From Deinococcus sp. (GTDB lineage: Bacteria > Deinococcota > Deinococci > Deinococcales > Deinococcaceae), in NCBI RefSeq assembly GCF_018260405.1, contig NZ_JAGLBG010000055.1:1-17154 (forward strand): 17,154 nt of DNA, in the 5' to 3' direction. Below, piece by piece: positions 1-7,375 of this stretch; within the stretch, counting starts at the first letter, position 1; the number at the start of each line of letters is the position of its first letter. The position numbers were made by a program, and so were the translations under genes. The notes beneath the pieces are model-generated. The model saw only the letters and a list, made by a program, of their open reading frames with translations, searched no databases and was not told the DNA's origin.

Positions 1-47
<47 letters not shown>

Positions 48-92
48 AAGCGCTCCACAACACACTTCTCTTCTTTACCATCTGACCTTTAG

Positions 93-117
93 GCCCCCCA
101 GGAAACTGGGGGGCTTT
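93..117 (+). terminator. Intrinsic terminator of the 16S rRNA transcript
   Basis: There is a perfect 9-bp stem, GCCCCCCAG (93-101) with CTGGGGGGC (106-114), closed by a GAAA tetraloop and followed by TTT. The T tract is short, but the very stable GC stem and the GNRA loop make it a convincing terminator. It ends the 16S transcript without a 23S gene. Confidence 0.85.
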
Positions 118-168
118 GCGCTGTCTTATGATTTTTACTCTCTCCTATACCGAGTTCAGTTTTTTCGC

Positions 169-174
169 TAAAGT
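169..174 (+). promoter_or_regulatory. Probable -10 box (TAAAGT) for a leaderless acyl-CoA-binding protein mRNA
   Basis: TAAAGT matches the Deinococcus TANNNT -10 pattern and ends exactly 6 bases before the ATG at 181, so transcription would start at or beside the start codon. No Shine-Dalgarno sequence is present. I see no clear TTGACA-like -35 box at the usual distance. Confidence 0.6.
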
Positions 175-180
175 GAACCC

Positions 181-438
181 ATGCTGACTTTTGAACAGGC
201 TCAACAGGATGTAAACAAGCTGACCAAGAAGCCGGGCAATGATGTTTTGCTCAAACTGTATGCCCTTTACAAACAAGGGAGTGAAGGCGACGTATCGGGT
301 AAGCGCCCTGGTGGGTTTGATTTTGTGGGTGGAGCGAAGTATGACGCCTGGAGTGAACATCAGGGTAAGCCGCAGGAGCAGGCCCAGCAAGAATATGTCG
401 CGCTGGTCGAGCAACTGCTCTTGGCAGATCAGCACTGA
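181..438 (+). CDS. Acyl-CoA-binding protein (ACBP family)
   Basis: This 85-residue protein has the usual length of a single-domain ACBP, a cytosolic four-helix carrier that binds long-chain acyl-CoA esters and buffers or delivers them to lipid metabolism. The family signature is well kept: LKLYALYKQ at about residues 24-32, the GKRPGGFDFVGGAKYDAW segment at 40-57, and AQQEYVALVEQL at 68-79. Ligand-binding positions known from the bovine protein are present as Tyr27, Tyr30, Lys31, Lys53 and Tyr72. The ATG at 181 gives the expected N-terminus and lies 6 bases after a TANNNT box, so the mRNA is probably leaderless. The gene is monocistronic between the 16S terminator and irrE. ACBP is sporadic in bacteria, and its exact role there is not established. 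Confidence 0.93.
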   Translation: MLTFEQAQQDVNKLTKKPGNDVLLKLYALYKQGSEGDVSGKRPGGFDFVGGAKYDAWSEHQGKPQEQAQQEYVALVEQLLLADQH

Positions 439-474
439 CATTACGGGGTGAGTGCCTGAATAGGAATAGCTTGC

Positions 475-480
475 TAAGCT
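475..480 (+). promoter_or_regulatory. Probable -10 box (TAAGCT) for leaderless irrE mRNA
   Basis: TAAGCT ends 6 bases before the GTG start at 487, the same geometry as in the preceding gene. There is no Shine-Dalgarno sequence ahead of this GTG, which favours leaderless initiation. I found no palindromic radiation/desiccation response motif (RDRM) here, which fits irrE being the activator upstream of that regulon rather than a member of it. Confidence 0.6.
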
Positions 481-486
481 GCCAAC

Positions 487-1293
487 GTGACTGATTCCTC
501 AGCGGCATTGGCAGCAGCCAAAGCCAGGATGCGCGAACTTGCTAGCGCTTATAGCCAGCGGGTGCCTGGACTTGATGCCCACAGCCTGATTCTGGGCCTA
601 GACGGGATCGAACTTAAGTATATGCCGATGGGTGAGCGCGACGGCGCCTATGACCCTGAGCATCACGTCATCCTGATCAATAGTAAGGTCAGACCGGAGC
701 GGCAGCGTTTTACCCTGGCCCATGAGATCAGTCACGCGCTCCTTCTGGATGACGACGACCTGTTGAGCGATATTCACGACGCTTTTGAGGGTGAGCGGCT
801 CGAAGAGGTCATCGAAAGTCTGTGTAATGTGGGGGCAGCTTCACTTTTGATGCCCCAGAGTCTCATGAACGAAATGACACAGCGCTTTGGCTATACGGGC
901 CGCACACTGGCGGAGCTGGCGAGGCGGGCGGATGTCAGCCACTCGACAGCCCTCTATGCGCTGGCCGAGCAGACGCCGCAGCCCACGCTGTATACCGTCT
1001 GCGCGGTAAGCCGTCAGGAGCAAGAAGAGGCAGCAGGGGCGTTAAAAGCTCTCTCGGTTCGGGTGTTCGGAGCGTCGCCGGGGGTCAAGTATTCGATTCG
1101 TCCGGGGACCGTTATTCCGGACGATCATCCTATTGCGCGGGCGCTTGACACTGGATTCGAGATGAGCGAGCAGAGCTACGTGCCGTTTCGCTCCGGGCGC
1201 AGGATGCCCGCCTATGTTGTCGCCTATCCGGCGCGTGGCTTTGCCGTCACGGCCAGTTTTACGTTTCACGATTTGAAGGAAGAAAATGGGTAA
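487..1293 (+). CDS. irrE: IrrE/PprI, metalloprotease switch of the Deinococcus DNA-damage response
   Basis: In Deinococcus, IrrE cleaves the repressor DdrO after radiation or desiccation and so de-represses DNA-repair genes. The 268 residues follow the known three-part layout. An N-terminal zinc-peptidase domain carries the gluzincin motif HEISH (His79, Glu80, His83) and a third zinc ligand at Glu110 in EEVIESLCNVGAA. A helix-turn-helix-like segment follows at about 136-165 (RTLAELARRADVSHSTALYA). The C-terminal GAF-like part contains the conserved SYVPFRSGRRMPAYV at 230-244. The GTG at 487 gives an N-terminus like that remembered for D. deserti IrrE and sits 6 bases after a TANNNT box. The end overlaps folP by 8 bases, so the two are probably co-transcribed. 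The protein is slightly shorter at the C-terminus than I recall for D. deserti. All catalytic residues are intact. Confidence 0.97.
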   Translation: MTDSSAALAAAKARMRELASAYSQRVPGLDAHSLILGLDGIELKYMPMGERDGAYDPEHHVILINSKVRPERQRFTLAHEISHALLLDDDDLLSDIHDAFEGERLEEVIESLCNVGAASLLMPQSLMNEMTQRFGYTGRTLAELARRADVSHSTALYALAEQTPQPTLYTVCAVSRQEQEEAAGALKALSVRVFGASPGVKYSIRPGTVIPDDHPIARALDTGFEMSEQSYVPFRSGRRMPAYVVAYPARGFAVTASFTFHDLKEENG

Positions 1294-2158
1294 TCACCAG
1301 CTGAGTTTCAGGTTCGAGGTTCCAGGAGGCCGCAGAACCGCTGAAGGTTGGAGCGTACTTTGGCAGGGCTGCGCTGTCATGGGAATCCTGAATGCCACTC
1401 CGGACAGCTTCAGTGATGGTGGACGGCATTTTTCGGTTGACATGGCTTTGGCTTCTGCGCGGAGCATGCGGGACAGTGGGGTCTTTATGCTTGATGTAGG
1501 TGGCGAGAGCACCCGTCCAGGGTCCGACCCGGTCGACGCGGCCACTGAGCTTGACCGGGTGTTGCCAGTGATCCGCGCGTTACGGGAACTGGACGTGCTG
1601 ATCAGCGTGGACACCATGAAGCCGGAAGTCGCGGCGGCGGCTCTGAAAGCGGGGGCACACCTGATCAACGATGTGACGGGCTTAAGCCAGTCTGAAATGG
1701 TGCGGGTCTGTGCGGAAGCTGGGGCCGCCGCGTGCATCATGCACATGCAGGGCGAGCCGCGCACCATGCAGCACCAGCCGAGATATGACGATGTGGTGGC
1801 CGAGGTGCATGGCTACCTGCGGCAGCGGGCCGCTGAGGTCAAGGCTGCGGGCGTGCCATCGGTGCTGCTTGACCCAGGAGTCGGCTTTGGCAAGACGTTG
1901 GAGCATAATCTGGCCCTGATCCGGGCAGTGGGCGACCTCGCAGCGGGTGAGAACCCCGTACTGATGGCCGCCAGCCGCAAGAAGACCATCGACTTCCTTG
2001 CCGACGTACCGGAGGCGGCCAAGCGTGATCCCGGCAGCCTGGCCCTGCACCTGCATTCGGCGCGGCACGGCGCGGCCATGGTGCGCGCGCACGCCGCTAG
2101 CGAGCATGTGCAGGCGCTTCGGGTACAGCAAAGAATCGAGCAGTCTGTGGGCGGCTAG
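1286..2158 (+). CDS. folP: Dihydropteroate synthase
   Basis: This enzyme joins para-aminobenzoate to 6-hydroxymethyl-dihydropterin pyrophosphate to make 7,8-dihydropteroate in cytosolic folate synthesis; it is the sulfonamide target. The 290 residues contain the family motifs in order: GILNATPDSFSDGG at 33-46, DVGGESTRPG at 70-79, SVDT with Asp109, INDVTG at 127-132, IMHMQG at 151-156, DPGVGFGK at 196-203, SRK at 230-232, and a C-terminal VRAH with Arg267 and His269 where the family usually has RVH. The ATG at 1286 lies inside the end of irrE and is preceded by a good Shine-Dalgarno sequence (AAGGAAG), unlike its neighbours with leaderless signals. About 25 N-terminal residues precede the first core motif, which is normal for the family. 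Confidence 0.96.
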   Translation: MGNHQLSFRFEVPGGRRTAEGWSVLWQGCAVMGILNATPDSFSDGGRHFSVDMALASARSMRDSGVFMLDVGGESTRPGSDPVDAATELDRVLPVIRALRELDVLISVDTMKPEVAAAALKAGAHLINDVTGLSQSEMVRVCAEAGAAACIMHMQGEPRTMQHQPRYDDVVAEVHGYLRQRAAEVKAAGVPSVLLDPGVGFGKTLEHNLALIRAVGDLAAGENPVLMAASRKKTIDFLADVPEAAKRDPGSLALHLHSARHGAAMVRAHAASEHVQALRVQQRIEQSVGG

Positions 2159-2161
2159 ACT
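2156..2161 (+). promoter_or_regulatory. Probable internal -10 box (TAGACT) for folB, overlapping the folP stop codon
   Basis: TAGACT at 2156-2161 has its first three bases as the TAG stop of folP and ends 6 bases before the folB ATG at 2168. The geometry matches the boxes ahead of the acyl-CoA-binding protein, irrE and moaDE. No Shine-Dalgarno sequence precedes folB. A -35 box is not obvious, and the position is constrained by the stop codon, so confidence is moderate. Confidence 0.5.
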
Positions 2162-2167
2162 CTGGAC

Positions 2168-2530
2168 ATGTCACGGGTCGTTCTGGAAGGTCTGGAGTTT
2201 CATGCCAGACACGGCGTTTTTGAGTCTGAAGGTGTCCTGGGGGCACGGTTCGTGGTGGACGCCGAACTGTATTACGACTTTTCCGGAATGGCCGACGACC
2301 TGAATGAAGCTGTCAATTACGCTGCCGTGTACGAAGTGATCCGCCAGGAAGTAACCGAGCAGACGCATCAGCTGATCGAGGTGCTCGCGAACCGCGTCGC
2401 CCAGCGTATCCTGCATGAGCAGCCCAGATTGGAGCGGGTTACGGTGCGGGTTCACAAGCCGTTTGCGCCCATTCCGGGGATTTTCCGGGACGTTTACGCC
2501 GAACTGACCCTGGTTCAGGGCACGGGATGA
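2168..2530 (+). CDS. folB: Dihydroneopterin aldolase
   Basis: FolB converts 7,8-dihydroneopterin to 6-hydroxymethyl-7,8-dihydropterin and glycolaldehyde, the substrate-forming step before FolK and FolP. The 120 residues match the compact family, which usually forms octamers. Visible landmarks are HARHGVFESE at 12-21, with Glu21 in the place of the conserved pterin-pocket Glu22 of S. aureus, the DDLNEAVNYAAVYEVI stretch at 43-58 with Tyr51, Glu71 in QLIEVLANRVA, and the catalytic-lysine motif VHKPFAPIPG with Lys97. The start is 9 bases after the folP stop and has no Shine-Dalgarno sequence, but there is a TANNNT box 6 bases upstream, so the gene may be read both from the operon and from its own leaderless transcript. 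Confidence 0.95.
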   Translation: MSRVVLEGLEFHARHGVFESEGVLGARFVVDAELYYDFSGMADDLNEAVNYAAVYEVIRQEVTEQTHQLIEVLANRVAQRILHEQPRLERVTVRVHKPFAPIPGIFRDVYAELTLVQGTG

Positions 2531-3030
2531 GGCCGAACTTGTCCAATCAGGCCGTTTACGTGGCGCTGGGGGCCAATCTGGGCCAGCCTTTACCGACGCT
2601 GCGACGGGCCAAAGAGGAACTGAGCGGGCTGGGGCAGCTCACCGGTCAATCACGCCTTTACCGCACGGTTGCGGTTGGTGGCCCCGCCGGGCAGCCTGAT
2701 TATCTGAACGCGGCTTTGCGGATGGAAACATCGCTTGCGCCGGGGCCGCTTCTTGCAGCCCTGCATAAGATCGAAGACCGTGCCGGGCGCGAGCGCCATC
2801 AGCGCTGGGAAGCGCGGGTGCTGGACCTTGACCTGATTGTCTACGGCGATCTGGTGCAAACCGGGCCGCCTGAACTCCCTCACCCCCGCGCCTGGGAACG
2901 GGCTTTTGTGCTGGCTCCACTGGCCGACCTCGATCCCGAGCTGCGCCATCCGGTGAGTGGGGAAACGGTGGCTGCTGCATTAGCGAGGGCCGGACTGGGC
3001 GGAATTAGGACACTGGAAGAAAACTGGTAG
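2527..3030 (+). CDS. folK: 6-hydroxymethyl-dihydropterin pyrophosphokinase (HPPK)
   Basis: FolK transfers pyrophosphate from ATP to 6-hydroxymethyl-dihydropterin, producing the substrate of FolP. The 167 residues show VALGANLG at 12-19, QPDYLNAA at 56-63, and the core RWEARVLDLDLIVYGD at 93-108. In the core, Asp100 and Asp102 correspond to the magnesium/ATP ligands of E. coli HPPK, and Arg93, Trp94 and Arg97 to its ATP-site residues. PHPR at 118-121 and RAFVLAPL at 125-132 follow. The ATG overlaps the folB stop by 4 bases (ATGA), the classic sign of translational coupling. The folP-folB-folK set covers the late pterin branch; folE and folC are not in the window. Confidence 0.96.
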   Translation: MRPNLSNQAVYVALGANLGQPLPTLRRAKEELSGLGQLTGQSRLYRTVAVGGPAGQPDYLNAALRMETSLAPGPLLAALHKIEDRAGRERHQRWEARVLDLDLIVYGDLVQTGPPELPHPRAWERAFVLAPLADLDPELRHPVSGETVAAALARAGLGGIRTLEENW

Positions 3031-3045
3031 AGGCTGCTGGGGTGC

Positions 3046-3051
3046 TAGCCT
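3046..3051 (+). promoter_or_regulatory. Probable -10 box (TAGCCT) for leaderless moaD-moaE mRNA
   Basis: TAGCCT ends exactly 6 bases before the ATG at 3058, with no Shine-Dalgarno sequence between. It is the fourth case of this geometry within 3 kb. A -35 box is not apparent. If real, it separates the molybdopterin gene from the fol operon although only 27 bases divide them. Confidence 0.55.
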
Positions 3052-3057
3052 GCCCGC

Positions 3058-3732
3058 ATGCAAGTGAACGTGGTCTTTTTTGCCCAGCTAAAGCGTGAAG
3101 TGGGCGTTGAGCAGCTTTCTGTGGAAGTACCGCCGGGGTCAAGTGTGCGGACCGTGGCGGCACTGGTCGAGGCGCAGCATGGTGTAAGCCTGAAAGGTTG
3201 CATGGTAGCCGTCAATGAAACCTATGCGGCGCCCGATCAGGTGCTCAGTGAGGGAGAAGAGGTCGCGTTTTTGCCGCCGGTGGCTGGTGGAAGTCAGGGC
3301 GATACCCTCTGCGAAATCACCCCAGCTGTACTAAGCCTTTCCACAGCCGACGCCTTCCTGGTGCGGCCCGAGTACGGTGCTCAGGCCTATTTTGTAGGCA
3401 CGGTCCGCAGTCCTAATAGCGGAAAACAGGTGGAATTTATCGAGTACGAGGGCTTTGCGCCGCTGGCCCGTAAGGTCATGCACGAAGCCGCCGCCGCCGC
3501 CCGAGAAAAACATGGCGAACTGCGGGTGTACCTTCAGCACCGCACCGGCAAACTGTTTCCCGGCGACGCCAGCATCCTGATCGGGGTCGCCAGCCCGCAC
3601 CGCCGCGCCGCGCTGGAAGCGTGCGACTTTCTGATCGAGTACCTGAAAGTGAATGTGCCGGTCTGGAAACACGAGGCCGACGAGGACGGCCAGCACTGGG
3701 TCGCCGGGCAAACGGGGCATGAGACTTTGTAG
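3058..3732 (+). CDS. Fused molybdopterin synthase, MoaD-MoaE
   Basis: Both subunits of molybdopterin synthase are in one 224-residue chain. Residues 1-78 are a MoaD-type ubiquitin fold ending in FLPPVAGG, whose terminal Gly77-Gly78 is the part that must carry the thiocarboxylate. After a short linker (SQGD) residues 83-224 form MoaE, with the active-site segment LKVNVPVWKHEA placing Lys197 and Lys204 seven residues apart, as Lys119 and Lys126 are in E. coli. The enzyme adds dithiolene sulfur to cyclic pyranopterin monophosphate. A sulfur carrier needs a free C-terminus, so the chain probably has to be cut after Gly78, as known for the fused MoaX of Mycobacterium tuberculosis. No protease can be assigned from this window. 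Similar fusions are annotated in other Deinococcus genomes. Confidence 0.94.
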   Translation: MQVNVVFFAQLKREVGVEQLSVEVPPGSSVRTVAALVEAQHGVSLKGCMVAVNETYAAPDQVLSEGEEVAFLPPVAGGSQGDTLCEITPAVLSLSTADAFLVRPEYGAQAYFVGTVRSPNSGKQVEFIEYEGFAPLARKVMHEAAAAAREKHGELRVYLQHRTGKLFPGDASILIGVASPHRRAALEACDFLIEYLKVNVPVWKHEADEDGQHWVAGQTGHETL

Positions 3733-3744
3733 AACTCCTCATAC

Positions 3745-3818
3745 AGACTGCCGCTTGAGCTGGGCAGTGTTGAATTCAATCCGTGCGGAGGCGATGAGGA
3801 GCTTCCGGTTACAGTTCC
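3745..3818 (+). repeat. Intergenic repeat family, copy A (diverged)
   Basis: This stretch aligns with the stop-proximal half of copies C and D: ACTGCC-n-TTGA, then ATTCAATCCG, then GCGGAGGCGA and AGGA. It contains the perfect palindrome TTGAATTCAA at 3770-3779. It lies directly after moaD-moaE and before that gene's terminator, in the orientation opposite to copies C and D. Only this module is present, and it is the most diverged copy. Confidence 0.6.
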
Positions 3819-3831
3819 GCGTATCTGGGGA

Positions 3832-3873
3832 AAGCGCCCGAAGCCGGTTCACTTCCACCGGGCGCTTCTTTTT
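3832..3873 (+). terminator. Intrinsic terminator of moaD-moaE
   Basis: AAGCGCCCG (3832-3840) pairs perfectly with CGGGCGCTT (3859-3867) across an 18-base loop and is followed by CTTTTT. On the minus strand the stem is followed by only a few mixed bases, so it mainly serves the plus strand. It stops reading into convergent fumC. Confidence 0.85.
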
Positions 3874-3881
3874 GCCTACTC

Positions 3882-4016
3882 ATACGGATTCCGATTGATT
3901 TGGTGCAGTTCCGAATCAATCCGAGCGAATGCGAGTAGGAACAACATACGGGTTTCGCGGTATGGAGCCGCAGGCGGTGTCTTCCCGACTGTGGCGGAAT
4001 TTAGCGGAATCCGTAT
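3882..4016 (+). repeat. Copy B of the repeat family: 135-bp element with perfect 12-bp terminal inverted repeats
   Basis: The element begins ATACGGATTCCG (3882-3893) and ends CGGAATCCGTAT (4005-4016), a perfect 12-bp inverted repeat. Inside is a second hairpin, GATTGATT (3893-3900) with AATCAATC (3914-3921), followed by CCGAGCG and GCGAGTAGGAA, a block shared with copies C and D. No reading frame inside is credible. The layout is that of a MITE or a foldable repetitive element. I see no clear target-site duplication. Confidence 0.7.
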
Positions 4017-4038
4017 CACTCTGTCCAGGCGCTTGGGC

Positions 4039-4113
4039 AAAACGGACTCGCTTGAGCAAGCCTGGTCGCCTCCCGACCAAAACGGCACCCTTGAAGGGGT
4101 CTGGTCGCCTCCC
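4039..4113 (+). repeat. Two tandem hairpin units of the repeat family
   Basis: Two adjacent units (4039-4074 and 4079-4113) each read AAAACGG, a small hairpin, then CTGGTCGCCTCCC. The hairpins differ in sequence but both pair: GCTTG-AG-CAAGC in the first and CCCTT-G-AAGGG in the second. Copy C near 14.03 kb has the same unit with CCCAT-G-ATGGG. Preserved pairing with changed bases points to selection or copying of a folded form. The block sits just downstream of the fumC stop codon. Confidence 0.7.
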
Positions 4114-4143
4114 AACTTCGGACGGAATTGAGCGGAGTTGGCC

Positions 4144-5538
<1,395 letters not shown>

Positions 5539-5547
5539 AACGGCTTC

Positions 5548-5553
5548 AGTTTA
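5548..5553 (-). promoter_or_regulatory. Possible -10 box (TAAACT) for fumC
   Basis: TAAACT on the minus strand matches TANNNT and ends 9 bases before the fumC ATG, which would leave a leader of about 2-3 bases. The spacing differs from the 5-6 bases seen at the other genes and no -35 box is evident. It nevertheless suggests that fumC has its own promoter in the 68-base gap after htrA. Confidence 0.4.
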
Positions 5554-5606
5554 CGGCGCGGCGGGTGTTACCGGATCAGGGCACACCTGCGGCCTTTCTT
5601 CCGACT

Positions 5607-6703
<1,097 letters not shown>

Positions 6704-6707
<4 letters not shown>

Positions 6708-6919
6708 TCGCCGCCGCCGCCCCCGCCCTCGCTGGATTTTTCCTTGCGGGAGTCGTTGACATAAAAGCCGCTGCCCTTGAACGCGATGCCGGGCCGGGCC
6801 AGCACGCGCTTGATGGCTGCGCCCGTTTCGGGATGGGTGGTGAGCGGGGCGTCTTTCATGCTCTGCTTGATTTCGTAGATTTCGCTAGTTTCGAGATTCT
6901 TGTACAGGTACGTAGGCAT
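6704..6919 (-). CDS. FmdB-family small protein lacking the zinc-ribbon cysteines
   Basis: The 71 residues follow the FmdB/zinc-ribbon template closely: MPTYLY at 1-6, SMKDAPLT at 20-27, PETG at 30-33, then FKGSGFYVNDSR at 47-58. FmdB proteins normally bind zinc with CxxC near residue 8 and CPxCG near residue 30. Here those four positions are Asn8, Thr11, His29 and Thr32, and the protein has no cysteine at all. The tail is a run of six glycines ending in glutamate, encoded by GC-rich repeats. The ATG at 6919 has a possible AAGGA ribosome site 10-11 bases upstream. The stop codon overlaps the htrA start, so the pair form an operon. The function of the family is not established. Confidence 0.85.
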
Positions 6920-7056
6920 GGGTGAAGTGTCCTTGTGGCGGAGGTTTTTACTCCGTTTGCCCCTCTATCCTAGCAGGGGAGCCGCCCGGTAATATTTGGC
7001 AAAGCTTGAGTGATGTACTCAGGGTAGCTAGGGTGCCGGAAATGCTATGTTAACCA

Positions 7057-7268
7057 GCGAACCTTTGGTGTCAGGTTCACACAAACAGGGCAGCGCAAGG
7101 CCCGTAAAGGTTTAAGGCATAGCCCTTTACGGGATACGAGGTGGAAGTCAGCGAGTTTCTGCGGATGCTTCCAGGCCAGGCAATCAGGGCCTACCCGACG
7201 TTCGGTTACCGGATGTGAAACGCGGCGATAACCCCCGTAGCAATACGGACATAAGGCCGGGTAAGATG
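7057..7268. other. Hairpin-rich block in the fmdB-glmS divergent gap (possible structured RNA or element remnant)
   Basis: The 456-base gap 6920-7375 holds no gene I accept. Within it is a dense series of inverted repeats: GAACCT/AGGTTC (7059-7064 and 7073-7078); a perfect 10-bp CCCGTAAAGG/CCTTTACGGG (7101-7110 and 7124-7133); TGGAAG/CTTCCA (7142-7147 and 7168-7173); and TTACC/GGTAA (7206-7210 and 7260-7264). The last pair encloses CCGTA-GCAA-TACGG (7235-7248), a hairpin with a GNRA tetraloop. An AT-rich AAATTTAAAATTTGACA patch follows near 7273-7289. The nesting looks like a folded RNA, but I could not match it to a known RNA family. A decayed IS200/IS605-like end is an alternative. Confidence 0.45.
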
Positions 7269-7327
7269 CACAAAATTTAAAATTTGACACCCCGGAGCAG
7301 CCTGATGGTTGACCCGTCCAATGGTCT

Positions 7328-7357
7328 TAGACCCTTAGACTTGCTAGACCTTTAGAC
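7328..7357 (+). promoter_or_regulatory. Four TAGAC direct repeats in the glmS promoter region
   Basis: TAGAC occurs at 7328, 7336, 7345 and 7353, spaced 8, 9 and 8 bases. The second copy reads TAGACT and could serve as a TANNNT -10 box for glmS, giving a leader of about 27 bases that includes the ribosome site AAGGAG. A TTGACC at 7309-7314 is a possible -35 box but would lie 21 bases away, longer than usual. The array may be an operator or only a slippage product. Confidence 0.4.
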
Positions 7358-7375
7358 CGCTCCGAAGGAGCATTT

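Noticed and set aside
440..490. Search for the palindromic radiation/desiccation response motif (RDRM) ahead of irrE and other genes.
   Set aside because: Isolated ACATAA or TTATG fragments occur (for example near 7250 and 11767), but none has the matching palindromic half at the right distance.
4039..4113. CRISPR array, because of two similar units in tandem.
   Set aside because: Only two units of 35-36 bp with no unique spacers, and the units are parts of a dispersed hairpin repeat.
3876..4115. Minus-strand 79-residue frame and overlapping plus-strand frames of similar length in the fumC-moaDE gap.
   Set aside because: All lie within the repeat copies, and a related frame appears over copy C. 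They have no start signals, and the shared peptides come from the DNA repeat.
7045..7290. Minus-strand 81-residue frame with CPYC and CPVC motifs, resembling a zinc-ribbon protein.
   Set aside because: It begins with GTG without a ribosome site or TANNNT box, runs through the hairpin block and into the glmS upstream region, and the cysteine motifs lack the usual following glycine. The inverted repeats explain the region better.
7290..7375. glmS ribozyme upstream of glmS.
   Set aside because: I do not see the conserved ribozyme core in the bases before the start, and the leader from the likely promoter is too short.
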